Positions 4,048 through 12,787 of a stretch of DNA of 17,101 nucleotides are shown piece after piece. The translations under genes and the position numbers were made by a program. The stretch is from assembly GCA_002361535.1 (NCBI GenBank), contig DETG01000043.1:1-17101 (forward strand), written 5' to 3'. The notes under the pieces were generated by a model. The model saw only the letters and a program-made list of their open reading frames with translations. It was not told the origin of the DNA and ran no database searches. The stretch's first letter is position 1, and each line of letters opens with the position of its first letter. The DNA comes from Prevotella sp. UBA3294. GTDB lineage: Bacteria > Bacteroidota > Bacteroidia > Bacteroidales > Bacteroidaceae.

Positions 4048-5145
4048 ATGAGATTTGGAGCAATTGTTTTTTTCCTGTTGCCCATACTGGGTAATATATA
4101 TGTGTTGTGGCATGTGTGGCGGATCCTGCCGTTGATGCCATGGGCCAAAACCCTGATACTGACATTGATGGTGGTGGCATTCCTCATGCTGTTCGTCGGA
4201 TTAACCCGTCACCTGCAGATGTCGATGACGTGGGCCACCGTGATCTATGAGATTGGAACGTCGTGGCTCATCATCCTTTTGTATCTGTTCATGACATTCC
4301 TGTTGCTCGACATCGGCAGACTGGTACATTTGGTGCCTCCTTCTTTTCTGAAGAACAGTTGGGCGGGAACGCTGACGGTGGCCGGTGTGCTCCTTGCGGT
4401 GTTTTTCTATGGCAATATTCATTATCGGCATAAAGCCCGACAGCCGTTAACCCTGAACACAGAGAAGAAGATTCACCGACCGCTGAAGGTGGTGATGCTC
4501 AGTGACCTGCATGTGGGATACCATAACCGCAGAGCGGAACTGGCGCGGTGGGTGGATATGATCAATCAGGAGAAAGCCGACTTGATTCTGATAGCAGGAG
4601 ATATCATTGATAATAGTACCCGTCCGTTGGATGAGCAGCAGATGGAAAAGGAGTTCCTCCGGTTGAACGCCCCGGTGGTGGCCTGCTTGGGAAACCATGA
4701 GTATTATGCCGGGCAACCCGACTCCCGTCTGTTCTACCAAAAATCGGACATCACGCTGTTGAAGGACAGTGTGATGGAGGTGGGTGACCTCTGTATTATC
4801 GGCAGGGATGACAGAACGAACCTGAGAAGGAAGAAGTTGACGGATCTGCTGCAAGGGGTTGACCGCTCGAAATACCTGATAGTTCTTGATCACCAGCCAT
4901 ACCATTTAGAAGAAGCAGAACAGAACGGTATCGATTTCCAACTGAGCGGACATACCCATCATGGACAGGTTTGGCCCATTTCGTGGATTACGGAGGCTGT
5001 TTATGAGTGTGCCTTTGGAGAATGGCAACGCGGAAACACCCGCTACTATGTGAGCAGCGGCATGGGGATCTGGGGCGGCAAGTTCCGCATCGGCACCCGC
5101 TCCGAATATGTGGTAGCGACTATTGACGGTAGTCCTTCTCTGTAA
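4048..5145 (+). CDS. Membrane-anchored metallophosphoesterase (YkuE/YaeI-like)
   Basis: A 365-aa protein with about four N-terminal membrane segments (approx. residues 4-25, 34-52, 66-90, 105-122) followed by a calcineurin-like phosphoesterase domain (about 146-360). All metal-site motifs are visible: DLH (D153, H155), GDIID (D185), GNHE (N216, H217), DHQPYH (H282), GHTHHG (H302, H304). Relatives act on phosphoester substrates at or near the membrane; for YaeI-like enzymes a role in lipid headgroup metabolism has been proposed, but the substrate here cannot be told from sequence. The domain follows the last span directly, and its side of the membrane was not determined. The gene ends inside the 3' end of the convergent lipoprotein gene (26-bp overlap). 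Its base composition is visibly richer in G+C than the island to its left. Confidence 0.9.
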   Translation: MRFGAIVFFLLPILGNIYVLWHVWRILPLMPWAKTLILTLMVVAFLMLFVGLTRHLQMSMTWATVIYEIGTSWLIILLYLFMTFLLLDIGRLVHLVPPSFLKNSWAGTLTVAGVLLAVFFYGNIHYRHKARQPLTLNTEKKIHRPLKVVMLSDLHVGYHNRRAELARWVDMINQEKADLILIAGDIIDNSTRPLDEQQMEKEFLRLNAPVVACLGNHEYYAGQPDSRLFYQKSDITLLKDSVMEVGDLCIIGRDDRTNLRRKKLTDLLQGVDRSKYLIVLDHQPYHLEEAEQNGIDFQLSGHTHHGQVWPISWITEAVYECAFGEWQRGNTRYYVSSGMGIWGGKFRIGTRSEYVVATIDGSPSL

Positions 5146-5527
5146 AGAGATAGTCGTATAGCTTCTTTCCCTTCTCCTTCTTGGAGAAATAGGTGTAGCG
5201 GAAACTATAGTTTGCCTCTTTATAGTGCATTAAGTTGGGGGCATTGATCACATCCGAGAGCAGTGCTTTCCGCAGGTCCTTTTCGGGATCACCCGTCAGA
5301 AGAGTGTCGGCAGGACCGTTCAATGTGTAGTAATAGTGGATGGTCTTGGTGTCGCGTTCAAAGACCATGCTGTCACTGACCACATTGGCGGCTACGGGCA
5401 CAGGACAGTACTTCTCGGTGTATTCCTTGCATTCACGGGCTGTTCGCTCTTCCAGGTTCTCATGACATGACGTGAGTGTTATGCCCGTGAGGAAAACACC
5501 CAGAACGAATAAATGTATTCTTCTCAT
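5120..5527 (-). CDS. Small lipoprotein of unknown function
   Basis: With the start at 5527 the product is 135 aa: MRRIHLFVLGVFLTGITLTS followed by Cys21, a lipoprotein signal with a Thr-Ser-Cys lipobox. An ATG seven codons upstream (5548) is equally open and would give 142 aa with a longer basic n-region; the internal start is preferred because MRR then abuts the hydrophobic core and follows an A-rich leader. The mature part contains two Cys (ECKEYTEKYCP), a beta-rich middle (DSMVFERDTKTIHYYYTLNG) and a Lys-rich segment near the end (FSKKEKGKKLYDYLF). I do not recognise the family; it has the look of a short Bacteroidales periplasmic lipoprotein. It lies downstream of tamB on the same strand, separated by a heptamer array, so it could be on the tamB transcript. 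Confidence 0.75.
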   Translation of the reverse strand: MRRIHLFVLGVFLTGITLTSCHENLEERTARECKEYTEKYCPVPVAANVVSDSMVFERDTKTIHYYYTLNGPADTLLTGDPEKDLRKALLSDVINAPNLMHYKEANYSFRYTYFSKKEKGKKLYDYLFTEKDYRQ

Positions 5528-5550
5528 ATATTTCTTATTTGATCTCATTC

Positions 5551-5689
5551 TTCACTCTTCACTCTTCACTCTTCACTCATCACTCTTCACTCTTCACTCT
5601 TCACTCTTCATTCTTCACTCTTCACTCTTCACTCTTCACTCTTCATTCTTCACTTTCATTCTTCACTCTTCACTCATCACTCTTCACTT
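5551..5689. repeat. Heptamer tandem array TTCACTC, 20 units
   Basis: Read on the plus strand the array has about 13 perfect TTCACTC units, two ATCACTC, three TTCATTC, one 6-bp unit (5649-5654) and a final TTCACTT. The minus strand reads GAGTGAA. It fills the gap between the tamB stop and the start of the lipoprotein gene. The TGA of tamB (5686-5684) lies in the last unit, and the array ends 2 nt before the alternative lipoprotein ATG at 5548. The variant units show that it is not freshly expanded along its whole length, but the runs of three and four perfect units could change copy number by slippage. Confidence 0.95.
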
Positions 5690-8600
5690 TTCCTTCCTTC
5701 TCACGCCTAACAGATCCCTCCAGGTATTGAAATCCTTTTTCAGAATCAAACCCAGTCCTTGGGTGGTCAGACTGTTTCGCGTGAAATAGCGGTCGTTGGT
5801 TTGGTTATACACCCTGATGGCAAGGTTCCCGTTGGGGTAGAGCAGATAGCGCACATCGAAGTCACCGATGAACGACGTGGTGGCATTGGCATTGTCGCGA
5901 TAACCGAACTGGCCGTTGATGAGCAGACGGTTATTGAGGAGACGTCCACTGAGGAGTCCTTCGTATTCAGCATTGTTCCATCCCTCGTTACCCGTAGAGA
6001 TGTTGGCACCGAAATTCCAGTTGTTAGAGTTGACGAATGAACTGAGTACGGAGTTGATCTGCTGACTGATGGTACCGCTGAGTAATGACTGCATGGCGAG
6101 ACTGGTCTGACTCTGTGATGCGTTCTCATTGGCATTGTTGGCATTCTGCGTGTAGAAACGACCGATACCTAAAAGGTAGATCACCTGTTGGTTCATCTCC
6201 TCCTCACCGTTGATCAACGAACGGACCATCTGCTTGGCATCGGAGTTGACGGTAGGCAGATCGATATCGAATTCCACATGTGGGGATTCTGGCGCACCCG
6301 AGATATTCATGATACAGTCAACACGTACATTGTTTTCTCTGAAGCTGCTGCCGATCTGTAAGTCGGAAAGGGGAACGCCGCTGATCGAGTAGAGGGCTTT
6401 CAGGTTCAGGGCAGCATGGTAGGGGTCACCGCCGAAGACGATCGTTCCTCCTTGCTGAAACTGGAAATCCTTCTTGATCACATTCTGAATGGTGAGCTTG
6501 TAGATACCATGATCCACGAGGTAGTTACCAAACATATCGAATGTCCCCTTATTATAATAGGTGGCATGCAAGGCTCCGTTTCCGTTCAGGGCGATATAGT
6601 CACCGCTACCCTGATCCATCAAGACTCGCAGTGTGAAGTCGGGTGTGGCATTAATCAGGAAATTAAGATAGATGTCGGTAGGGATATCCTGCAGCGGAAG
6701 AGGGATATTCACAGGATGACGGGGAGATGATTCCTCCTCATCATTCCTTGCAAGCAGGGCTTTGTCGCGCCAGGTTATGAACTCTTGGTCGGAGATCGCA
6801 TCCGGACTGGCTGCATTGTACTCGATGAATGAGCCACGTTCGGGGGTGCCATTGATGTCAAAGTCTATACGTCCTTTCCTTCCTGTTATCGTACAATTTC
6901 CCGAGGCATATACGGTACCGTAGAACGTGTTGTCCCCATAGTCGGGGAAGTCGTAGCAGAGCAGATGTTCAGCACGGATGTCCAGATCGAAGGTGAGCTG
7001 TGTGAGGTGCTTGTGGTGAAGGGCACCGTTAAGGATGGCACGGTTCCCGTTTCTGTCGGTGAGGGTATCGGCCTGGAAGATGATCTCATCGGGAATCAGT
7101 CGTACCGTGTCGTTCTGCATCACATAACGTGTGTTCAGTGTCGTGATGTCTATGGGACCGTTAGCGACAATCATGCCGGTGAGGTTCATCATCCCGAGAT
7201 CACCTTTCAGACGGAGGTCACCGGTGCCTCTTGCCTTCACGTTATCCATGAAACTGCCGCAGAAGTCTTCCAGGAACTCTAAACGGGTATTCCTGGCTAA
7301 GATGGCCAGGTCTATCTCGTTACGGGGGGGCGACACATAACCATTGACCAGTGTCCGTCCATCTACATCCTCGGCATGTGCATCGATATCGATCTGTTTC
7401 TTTCCTTTGTTCCAGTTCGCCTTGGCAAAGAGCGTTCCCATCCGTCCATTCTGAAAGCGGAACTCATCGACGGTTAAGTCGGCATGAGCGTCGGGATCCT
7501 TAAAGGCTGATTTGAGGCATGCCTGACCGGACACCTTCCCCTTGAAATCCACGGAATGGAAATTCACGAGATTCATGAGGTATCCTAAATCCACGTCCTG
7601 CAGGTCGGCGATGAGTGAGTCGTTGGCATTCTCCGTAGCTTTTCCTGAAACGATGATATGCTGGTTGTTATGCTGCACGGCAAAATAGTCAACCAGCAGG
7701 TTCTTCTCACTATAGATGATGTCAGAGGGTTGAACATGCCACACGGTGTCGTTGATCAGGATATCTGAATAGTGCAGACGCATGTGTGCGGCTTGCTTTC
7801 CCTGTTCTGTCCGGAAGAATTCCGTGGTGCTGTTCACTGTTCCCTTGATGGGATGCGGTTGGTTGTTGTCCCAGCTCAGACTGGTGATCAGTTCGTTGTT
7901 CGCGGCATTGGCATTCAGGGTGAGATCAACTGTATGACCGTTGTCCATCATTTTGCGTAAATGACTGCTGATCAGCAGTTCGCCCACATCGGAGGTGTGC
8001 AGACTGACGATGCCGTTCTCATAACTTCCTTCTTTGAAGCTGAAGGAGGGAATACGCACTGTCATATCCATCTTCTTTTCCCGATCGTTCATCTCTCCTT
8101 CCACGGTCATGGTACTGTGGAGGGTGGCAGGGATATTGAAAAGTGTGTTGAGCCAGTCGGATTTCGTGATCTCTGCCTGAATCGTGAAGTTATTGGGATG
8201 GATATCATTGGTCTTGGGAAGTCCGGGCAGGGTAGGCAGTTTGGAGCCGATGAAGTTGATCACGCTCTGTGACAGAGATGTGTAGTCGTACTGTCCTCTG
8301 ATATGAATCTTCCCGAAATCGCTATCCAACGTCAGGTAATGTTCATCTCCCTCGTTTGCCGCTAACAGACTCAGACTGTCAAACCGGTAGTCTTTTGTCT
8401 TTGATAACATCTTGAAATCGGTCACTTCAAGAACGCCATTGATGTTATTGATGGAACTGCCGGAAAAGTCAGCGTCGATATCAGCATCGAACACAGCATC
8501 GTCAAACTGGTCGGTGAGGTGCAAAGCCTTAGGGTTCAGGTGACGTACTGTTCCCATAAGGTCGAGTCTTGACAGTTCGTTATCGAATTGTACTAAGCCA

Positions 8601-10090
8601 GAGAGATCAATGTCTCCGTTGGGATCCTGTAGGGAGATATTGCCGTCGAACGTGTTGTCTTGATAGTTCCCGTCAAGAGATAAGTGGTTGAAAGAGTACC
8701 CGTTATAGTCGAACTGGTGAACATCTCCTTTCAGGGTGACCGAAGGGACTCCTTTCGGTTGAAATGTGCCATGGATATCCATATTGGCAGTGATGTTTCC
8801 GAACTTCTCCTGATCAAGGATCCTGCGTAGGTTGATACCATCGGTATCGATATGAGAAGAGAAATGGTTGTTTTCTAATCCAACGGAAAGCTGGGCTGAA
8901 CCAGCTTCGGTAAACAATGTACCCTTAAAGGACAGCTCGCCGGTACCAACGCCTCCAGCCTGTCCGCGTAGGTTAATATCGCCCAGGCGTGTTACTACCG
9001 AAGGAATCTGAACAGGTTTTCCCTCCATATTCTTGGCAATCGTTTCAAGGGTGTTGCCATTGATGTGAATGTGGTCAATCTGGGTAAACCAGTGTGGGGT
9101 AGAGCCGATATTGCTAAGACCGCCTCTCATCTTGATGTCAATATCACGAGAAGAGGAGTTGAGCAACAAGCGCTCAACCCGCAGCATCGTACTTGTTCCC
9201 GAGAAAGAAGTGGTGAGAAACAGAGGATCGTTGAACGACTGTAATGAAGGCTCAAAACATGCTATGTCACAAGGTGTTATCTTGGAGTTTGAGATTGTTC
9301 CTCCGTAGGTCAGCGTAGCCATGCTCAAAGCACCGTTCACTACATCATACGACGCACCGATACTGTCGATGGAAATCTCTGTTGAGGGAAGAATCATGGA
9401 GAAATCCCTGACTGTTGCCTGTTCTTGATTGGCTTTCAGATGGAACGACAATCCTTGAAGATTCAAACCGGCACTTTCTTTGAATGAGAGACGTTTTACC
9501 GTAGTCTCCAGACTGTCATCGGTCAGATAAGGTAACAGGATATGTGCACTGATATCCTTCACATCTAAATGGTGGGGATTCAGTCGTCCGTGAGTAGGTG
9601 CCTGGTCAAGCCGGTCATAGCGGAAACGTCCACGGCGGATGATCAGAGAGCTGATGCGGAGATCTAAAGGGGTGTGATGTGTGGTGTCCTTCGATGCTAA
9701 GGAGTCGAGTGCAAATTGATAATTGGCTGGTGTGGCGGGATCTTTCTGGTAGAACGTTCCCTGAACACCGAACAGCTGAGCCGCCGAGATGGCAATCTTT
9801 CCCTGTGTGAAAGTGTAAGGATTCACCTTCACCGAGAGACGGGCAGCACAGAGCATCTCCTTTCCTTGCTGATCGTAGATCTTCACATCATCGATGATCA
9901 AACGGTTGAAAAGACCTAAATGAACTTTACCCACCTCTACTTCCGCTCCTAATTTCCTGCCCAAGACATCACTGACCTGATGCCCAATAAAACCCTGTAC
10001 TGCTGGAACATGGAGCAGTATAACAAGCAAGAGGTAAAGACTTAGAAAAGTCCATACCACGCCGCTGATGATCGTTTTAAATAACTTCAA
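5684..10090 (-). CDS. tamB: TamB-like translocation and assembly module protein (DUF490)
   Basis: A 1,468-aa protein with one N-terminal membrane anchor (about residues 8-30, then a short basic/amphipathic stretch) and a long periplasmic body of repeated beta segments typical of AsmA/TamB proteins. The last about 400 residues fit the TamB C-terminal domain: FQQGGTIVFGGDPYHAALNL, LKALYSISGVPLSDLQIG, a MVRSLINGEEEMNQQVIYLL segment, and the closing LAIRVYNQTNDRYFTRNSLT. In Proteobacteria TamB spans the periplasm and works with the Omp85 protein TamA; AsmA-like proteins are also implicated in phospholipid transport to the outer membrane. No tamA/bamA gene is in the window. The C-terminus (RRKEK) ends at a stop contributed by the heptamer array. 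The gene is divergent from nqrA. Numerous open frames on the opposite strand are shadows. Confidence 0.9.
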   Translation of the reverse strand: MKLFKTIISGVVWTFLSLYLLLVILLHVPAVQGFIGHQVSDVLGRKLGAEVEVGKVHLGLFNRLIIDDVKIYDQQGKEMLCAARLSVKVNPYTFTQGKIAISAAQLFGVQGTFYQKDPATPANYQFALDSLASKDTTHHTPLDLRISSLIIRRGRFRYDRLDQAPTHGRLNPHHLDVKDISAHILLPYLTDDSLETTVKRLSFKESAGLNLQGLSFHLKANQEQATVRDFSMILPSTEISIDSIGASYDVVNGALSMATLTYGGTISNSKITPCDIACFEPSLQSFNDPLFLTTSFSGTSTMLRVERLLLNSSSRDIDIKMRGGLSNIGSTPHWFTQIDHIHINGNTLETIAKNMEGKPVQIPSVVTRLGDINLRGQAGGVGTGELSFKGTLFTEAGSAQLSVGLENNHFSSHIDTDGINLRRILDQEKFGNITANMDIHGTFQPKGVPSVTLKGDVHQFDYNGYSFNHLSLDGNYQDNTFDGNISLQDPNGDIDLSGLVQFDNELSRLDLMGTVRHLNPKALHLTDQFDDAVFDADIDADFSGSSINNINGVLEVTDFKMLSKTKDYRFDSLSLLAANEGDEHYLTLDSDFGKIHIRGQYDYTSLSQSVINFIGSKLPTLPGLPKTNDIHPNNFTIQAEITKSDWLNTLFNIPATLHSTMTVEGEMNDREKKMDMTVRIPSFSFKEGSYENGIVSLHTSDVGELLISSHLRKMMDNGHTVDLTLNANAANNELITSLSWDNNQPHPIKGTVNSTTEFFRTEQGKQAAHMRLHYSDILINDTVWHVQPSDIIYSEKNLLVDYFAVQHNNQHIIVSGKATENANDSLIADLQDVDLGYLMNLVNFHSVDFKGKVSGQACLKSAFKDPDAHADLTVDEFRFQNGRMGTLFAKANWNKGKKQIDIDAHAEDVDGRTLVNGYVSPPRNEIDLAILARNTRLEFLEDFCGSFMDNVKARGTGDLRLKGDLGMMNLTGMIVANGPIDITTLNTRYVMQNDTVRLIPDEIIFQADTLTDRNGNRAILNGALHHKHLTQLTFDLDIRAEHLLCYDFPDYGDNTFYGTVYASGNCTITGRKGRIDFDINGTPERGSFIEYNAASPDAISDQEFITWRDKALLARNDEEESSPRHPVNIPLPLQDIPTDIYLNFLINATPDFTLRVLMDQGSGDYIALNGNGALHATYYNKGTFDMFGNYLVDHGIYKLTIQNVIKKDFQFQQGGTIVFGGDPYHAALNLKALYSISGVPLSDLQIGSSFRENNVRVDCIMNISGAPESPHVEFDIDLPTVNSDAKQMVRSLINGEEEMNQQVIYLLGIGRFYTQNANNANENASQSQTSLAMQSLLSGTISQQINSVLSSFVNSNNWNFGANISTGNEGWNNAEYEGLLSGRLLNNRLLINGQFGYRDNANATTSFIGDFDVRYLLYPNGNLAIRVYNQTNDRYFTRNSLTTQGLGLILKKDFNTWRDLLGVRRKEK

Positions 10091-10106
10091 TGTCTGAATT
10101 CGGGAA

Positions 10107-10114
10107 CAAATTTA
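10107..10114 (-). promoter_or_regulatory. Putative -7 element for tamB
   Basis: TAAATTTG on the minus strand (10114-10107) matches TAnnTTTG and lies 16 nt before the tamB ATG. That would give a very short leader, and no clear -33 element is seen. Confidence 0.35.
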
Positions 10115-10158
10115 CATCAAATATTTTGCATTTTAGAATAATTCGTTCGTTTTTTGTG

Positions 10159-10187
10159 TTGAATGTGCAAAAAAATATTTAAATTTG
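10159..10187 (+). promoter_or_regulatory. Putative Bacteroidetes promoter for the nqr operon
   Basis: TTG (10159-10161), an 18-nt spacer and TAAATTTG (10180-10187) fit the -33/-7 pattern; TTTG at 10153-10156 is an alternative -33 with a 23-nt spacer. nqrA starts 48 nt downstream of the -7 element. Confidence 0.5.
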
Positions 10188-10235
10188 CAGCATCTTTCAG
10201 ATGAGTAAACATCAATTTTCATTTAATAATATGCT

Positions 10236-11585
10236 ATGGCAAATGTAATTAAGCTATCAAAAGGCTTGGACATAAACCTGAAAGGCAGAGCTTTAGAGAA
10301 GATGATGACATACACAAAAGGGACGGAGCTTGCGCTCACGCCCGATGCTTTTGTGGGTATGACTCCTAAAGTTGTTGTCAAGGAAGGTGATACAGTCAAA
10401 GCCGGGGATGCCTTGTTTGTCAACAAACAGTATCCCGATGTGAAGTTCGCATCGCCGGTAAGCGGACAGGTAACAGCCGTGATCCGTGGTGAACGAAGGA
10501 AAGTGCTGTGTGTAAAGGTTAAGGCCGACCCACAGCAGCAGTATGCTGACTTTGGTAAGAAAGAGGTGAGCCGCATGGATGGAGAGGCCGTACTGAAGTC
10601 ATTGCTGGATGCCGGTCTGTTTGGCTACATCGACCAGTTACCCTATGCTATCTCCACCAATCCTGAGGTGAAACCGAAGGCAATCTTTGTCAGTGCCTTG
10701 CGTGACAAGCCCCTGGCAGCCGATTTCGAGTTTGAACTTCAAGGGAACGAGGCCGACTTCCAGACTGGTCTTACAGCCCTTTCAAAGGTTGCAAAGACCT
10801 ACTTGGGTATCGGACGCCAGCAGTCTGCCACCGCACTCACACAGGCAAAGGATGTGGAGATCACTGTTTTCGATGGTCCCTGTCCTGCTGGTAATGTGGG
10901 CGTTCAGGTGAATCATCTTGATCCGGTGAACAAGGGTGAAATCGTTTGGACTGTCGATCCCACCGCTGTAATCTTCTTTGGCCGCCTGTTCAATACGGGT
11001 AAGGTTGACCTTCGCCGTGTCGTTGCGATCGTGGGTAGTGAAGTGAAGTCTCCTGCCTATGTCGAGGCTCTGGTAGGTGAGCCGATAGGCAACTTGCTGG
11101 AAGGGAACCTGAAAGAGGGTAGGAAGCAGCGTATCATCAATGGTAATGTACTGACAGGAAAGTGCTGTGGCAAGGATGATTACGTGGGTGGCCATACCTC
11201 AGAGATCACGGTGATTCCTGAAGGTGATGATGCTGACGAGATGTTAGGCTGGATTCTTCCCCGTTTCAATCAATTCTCTGCCAACCGCAGCTATTTCTCT
11301 TGGCTCCAGGGAAAGAAGGAGTTTGCACCCGATGCCCGCATCAAGGGTGGTGAACGCCACATGATCATGAGCGGTGAGTACGACAGTGTGTTACCGATGG
11401 ATATCTACGGTGAATACCTGATCAAGGCTATCATCGCACAGGATATCGATCGCATGGAACAGTTGGGTATCTACGAGGTAGCTCCAGAGGATTTTGCATT
11501 GGCTGAGTTTGTGGACAGCTCCAAGTTAGAGCTGCAGAAGATTGTGCGCGAAGGCCTCGACATGCTCAGAAAGGAGAACGCTTAG
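10236..11585 (+). CDS. nqrA: Na+-translocating NADH:quinone oxidoreductase subunit A
   Basis: A 449-aa protein of the usual NqrA length with no membrane span. The N-terminus MANVIKLSKGLDINLKGRAL is typical. It is followed by a barrel-sandwich (lipoyl-like) domain at about 45-95 (VVVKEGDTVKAGDALF, ASPVSGQVTAVIRGERRKVL), the central region with VFDGPCPAGNVGVQVNHLDP, and the C-terminal block with GGERHMIMSGEYDSVLPMDI. NqrA is the peripheral cytoplasmic subunit that helps form the quinone site of the Nqr complex, which couples NADH oxidation to Na+ export. It is the first gene of the operon. The start at 10236 is preferred over the out-of-frame ATG five bases upstream; there is no Shine-Dalgarno, as is common in Bacteroidetes. 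Confidence 0.96.
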   Translation: MANVIKLSKGLDINLKGRALEKMMTYTKGTELALTPDAFVGMTPKVVVKEGDTVKAGDALFVNKQYPDVKFASPVSGQVTAVIRGERRKVLCVKVKADPQQQYADFGKKEVSRMDGEAVLKSLLDAGLFGYIDQLPYAISTNPEVKPKAIFVSALRDKPLAADFEFELQGNEADFQTGLTALSKVAKTYLGIGRQQSATALTQAKDVEITVFDGPCPAGNVGVQVNHLDPVNKGEIVWTVDPTAVIFFGRLFNTGKVDLRRVVAIVGSEVKSPAYVEALVGEPIGNLLEGNLKEGRKQRIINGNVLTGKCCGKDDYVGGHTSEITVIPEGDDADEMLGWILPRFNQFSANRSYFSWLQGKKEFAPDARIKGGERHMIMSGEYDSVLPMDIYGEYLIKAIIAQDIDRMEQLGIYEVAPEDFALAEFVDSSKLELQKIVREGLDMLRKENA

Positions 11586-11614
11586 CTACAAAGTAATAAC
11601 CTCTAAATGATAAC

Positions 11615-12775
11615 ATGAAGATGAGTGCATTAAGAAATTATCTCAATAAAATCAAGCCGAACTTCGAAGAAGGCGGTAAGATGCACGCTTTCCGTAGTGT
11701 CTTTGAGGGTTTCGAATCCTTCCTCTATGTGCCGAACGATACGGCCAAGAGTGGTGTGAATATCCACGATGCTATCGACTCAAAGCGTATTATGAGTATA
11801 GTGGTGATTGCTTTGATTCCCGCTATGCTGTTTGGAATGTACAATGTAGGATATCAGAACTATGCTGCTGCCGGAACTTTGGCCAATGCTTCGTTCTGGA
11901 GTATCTTTTTCTATGGCTTTCTGGCCGTCCTGCCGAAAATTCTCGTCAGCTATATCGTTGGCTTAGGCATTGAGTTCACATGGGCCCAGTGGAAAGGTGA
12001 GGAGATACAAGAAGGCTATTTGGTTTCTGGTATCATCATCCCGTTGATTATTCCGGTGAACTGTCCTTTATGGATGCTTGCTCTGGCTTGCGCCTTCGCC
12101 GTGATCTTCGCGAAGGAAATATTCGGCGGAACAGGTATGAATATCTTCAATGTGGCCATTGCCACCCGTATGTTCTTGTTCTTCTCCTATCCATCGAAGA
12201 TGACAGGTGACACCGTCTGGGTTGCCAAAGATACATTCTTCGGATTGGGAAACAATCTGCCCGACTCTTTCACCGCAGCCACTCCTTTAGGACAGATCGG
12301 ACAAGGATTAACCCCTGATGTCAGTCTGTGCGATATGATTTGCGGCTTCATACCCGGCTCCATCGGTGAGACCAGTGTGATTGCCATCGCCATTGGTGCC
12401 GTGATTCTGCTATGGACGGGTATTGCTTCTTGGAAGACCATGTGCAGCGTGTTTGTGGGTGGTATCGTCATGGCCTTAGTTTTCTCTGGTCTTGATATGA
12501 CACCCATCAGCTGGTATGAGCATATCCTGTTAGGCGGTTTCTGCTTCGGTGCAGTCTTCATGGCCACCGATCCCGTTACCTCTGCCCGAACTGAAACAGG
12601 TAAGTATATCTATGGCTTGTTGATCGGTGCCTTGGCTGTGATCGTGCGTGTCATGAACCCCGGTTATCCCGAGGGTATGATGCTTGCCATCTTCTTTGGT
12701 AATATGTTTGCTCCGCTGATTGACTATTGCGTTGTTCAGCGTAATATCACAAAACGTGCTAACCGTGTAAAATAA
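11615..12775 (+). CDS. nqrB: Na+-translocating NADH:quinone oxidoreductase subunit B
   Basis: A 386-aa polytopic membrane protein. The conserved N-terminal cytoplasmic part (LRNYLNKIKPNFEEGGKMHA, ESFLYVPNDTAKSGVNIHD) precedes roughly ten membrane spans. The covalent-FMN attachment motif is present as DSFTAATPLG, with Thr223 in the position of the flavin-bearing Thr of the S-G-A-T motif. The family signature FMATDPVTSARTETGKYIYG follows near residues 315-334. NqrB carries the Na+ path and riboflavin/FMN and provides part of the quinone site. It starts 29 nt after nqrA; a second Met (residue 3) is an alternative start. Confidence 0.96.
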   Translation: MKMSALRNYLNKIKPNFEEGGKMHAFRSVFEGFESFLYVPNDTAKSGVNIHDAIDSKRIMSIVVIALIPAMLFGMYNVGYQNYAAAGTLANASFWSIFFYGFLAVLPKILVSYIVGLGIEFTWAQWKGEEIQEGYLVSGIIIPLIIPVNCPLWMLALACAFAVIFAKEIFGGTGMNIFNVAIATRMFLFFSYPSKMTGDTVWVAKDTFFGLGNNLPDSFTAATPLGQIGQGLTPDVSLCDMICGFIPGSIGETSVIAIAIGAVILLWTGIASWKTMCSVFVGGIVMALVFSGLDMTPISWYEHILLGGFCFGAVFMATDPVTSARTETGKYIYGLLIGALAVIVRVMNPGYPEGMMLAIFFGNMFAPLIDYCVVQRNITKRANRVK

Positions 12776-12780
12776 GGAGG
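12774..12780 (+). promoter_or_regulatory. Strong Shine-Dalgarno of nqrC
   Basis: AAGGAGG lies 7 nt before the nqrC ATG and overlaps the nqrB stop. A near-perfect Shine-Dalgarno is uncommon in Bacteroidetes and contrasts with the A-rich leader of nqrA. Confidence 0.7.
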
Positions 12781-12787
12781 ACGATAT

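Noticed and set aside
4201..4905. Minus-strand ORFs of 76 and 152 codons
   Set aside because: They lie entirely opposite the metallophosphoesterase, whose motifs are intact.
5551..5689. CRISPR-like array
   Set aside because: Units are 7 bp with no spacers, so it is a simple tandem repeat. The plus-strand frames over it only translate the repeat (FTLHSSL).
5759..9919. Multiple plus-strand ORFs opposite tamB
   Set aside because: All lie inside the 1,468-codon tamB frame, with no domain, start signal or operon logic.
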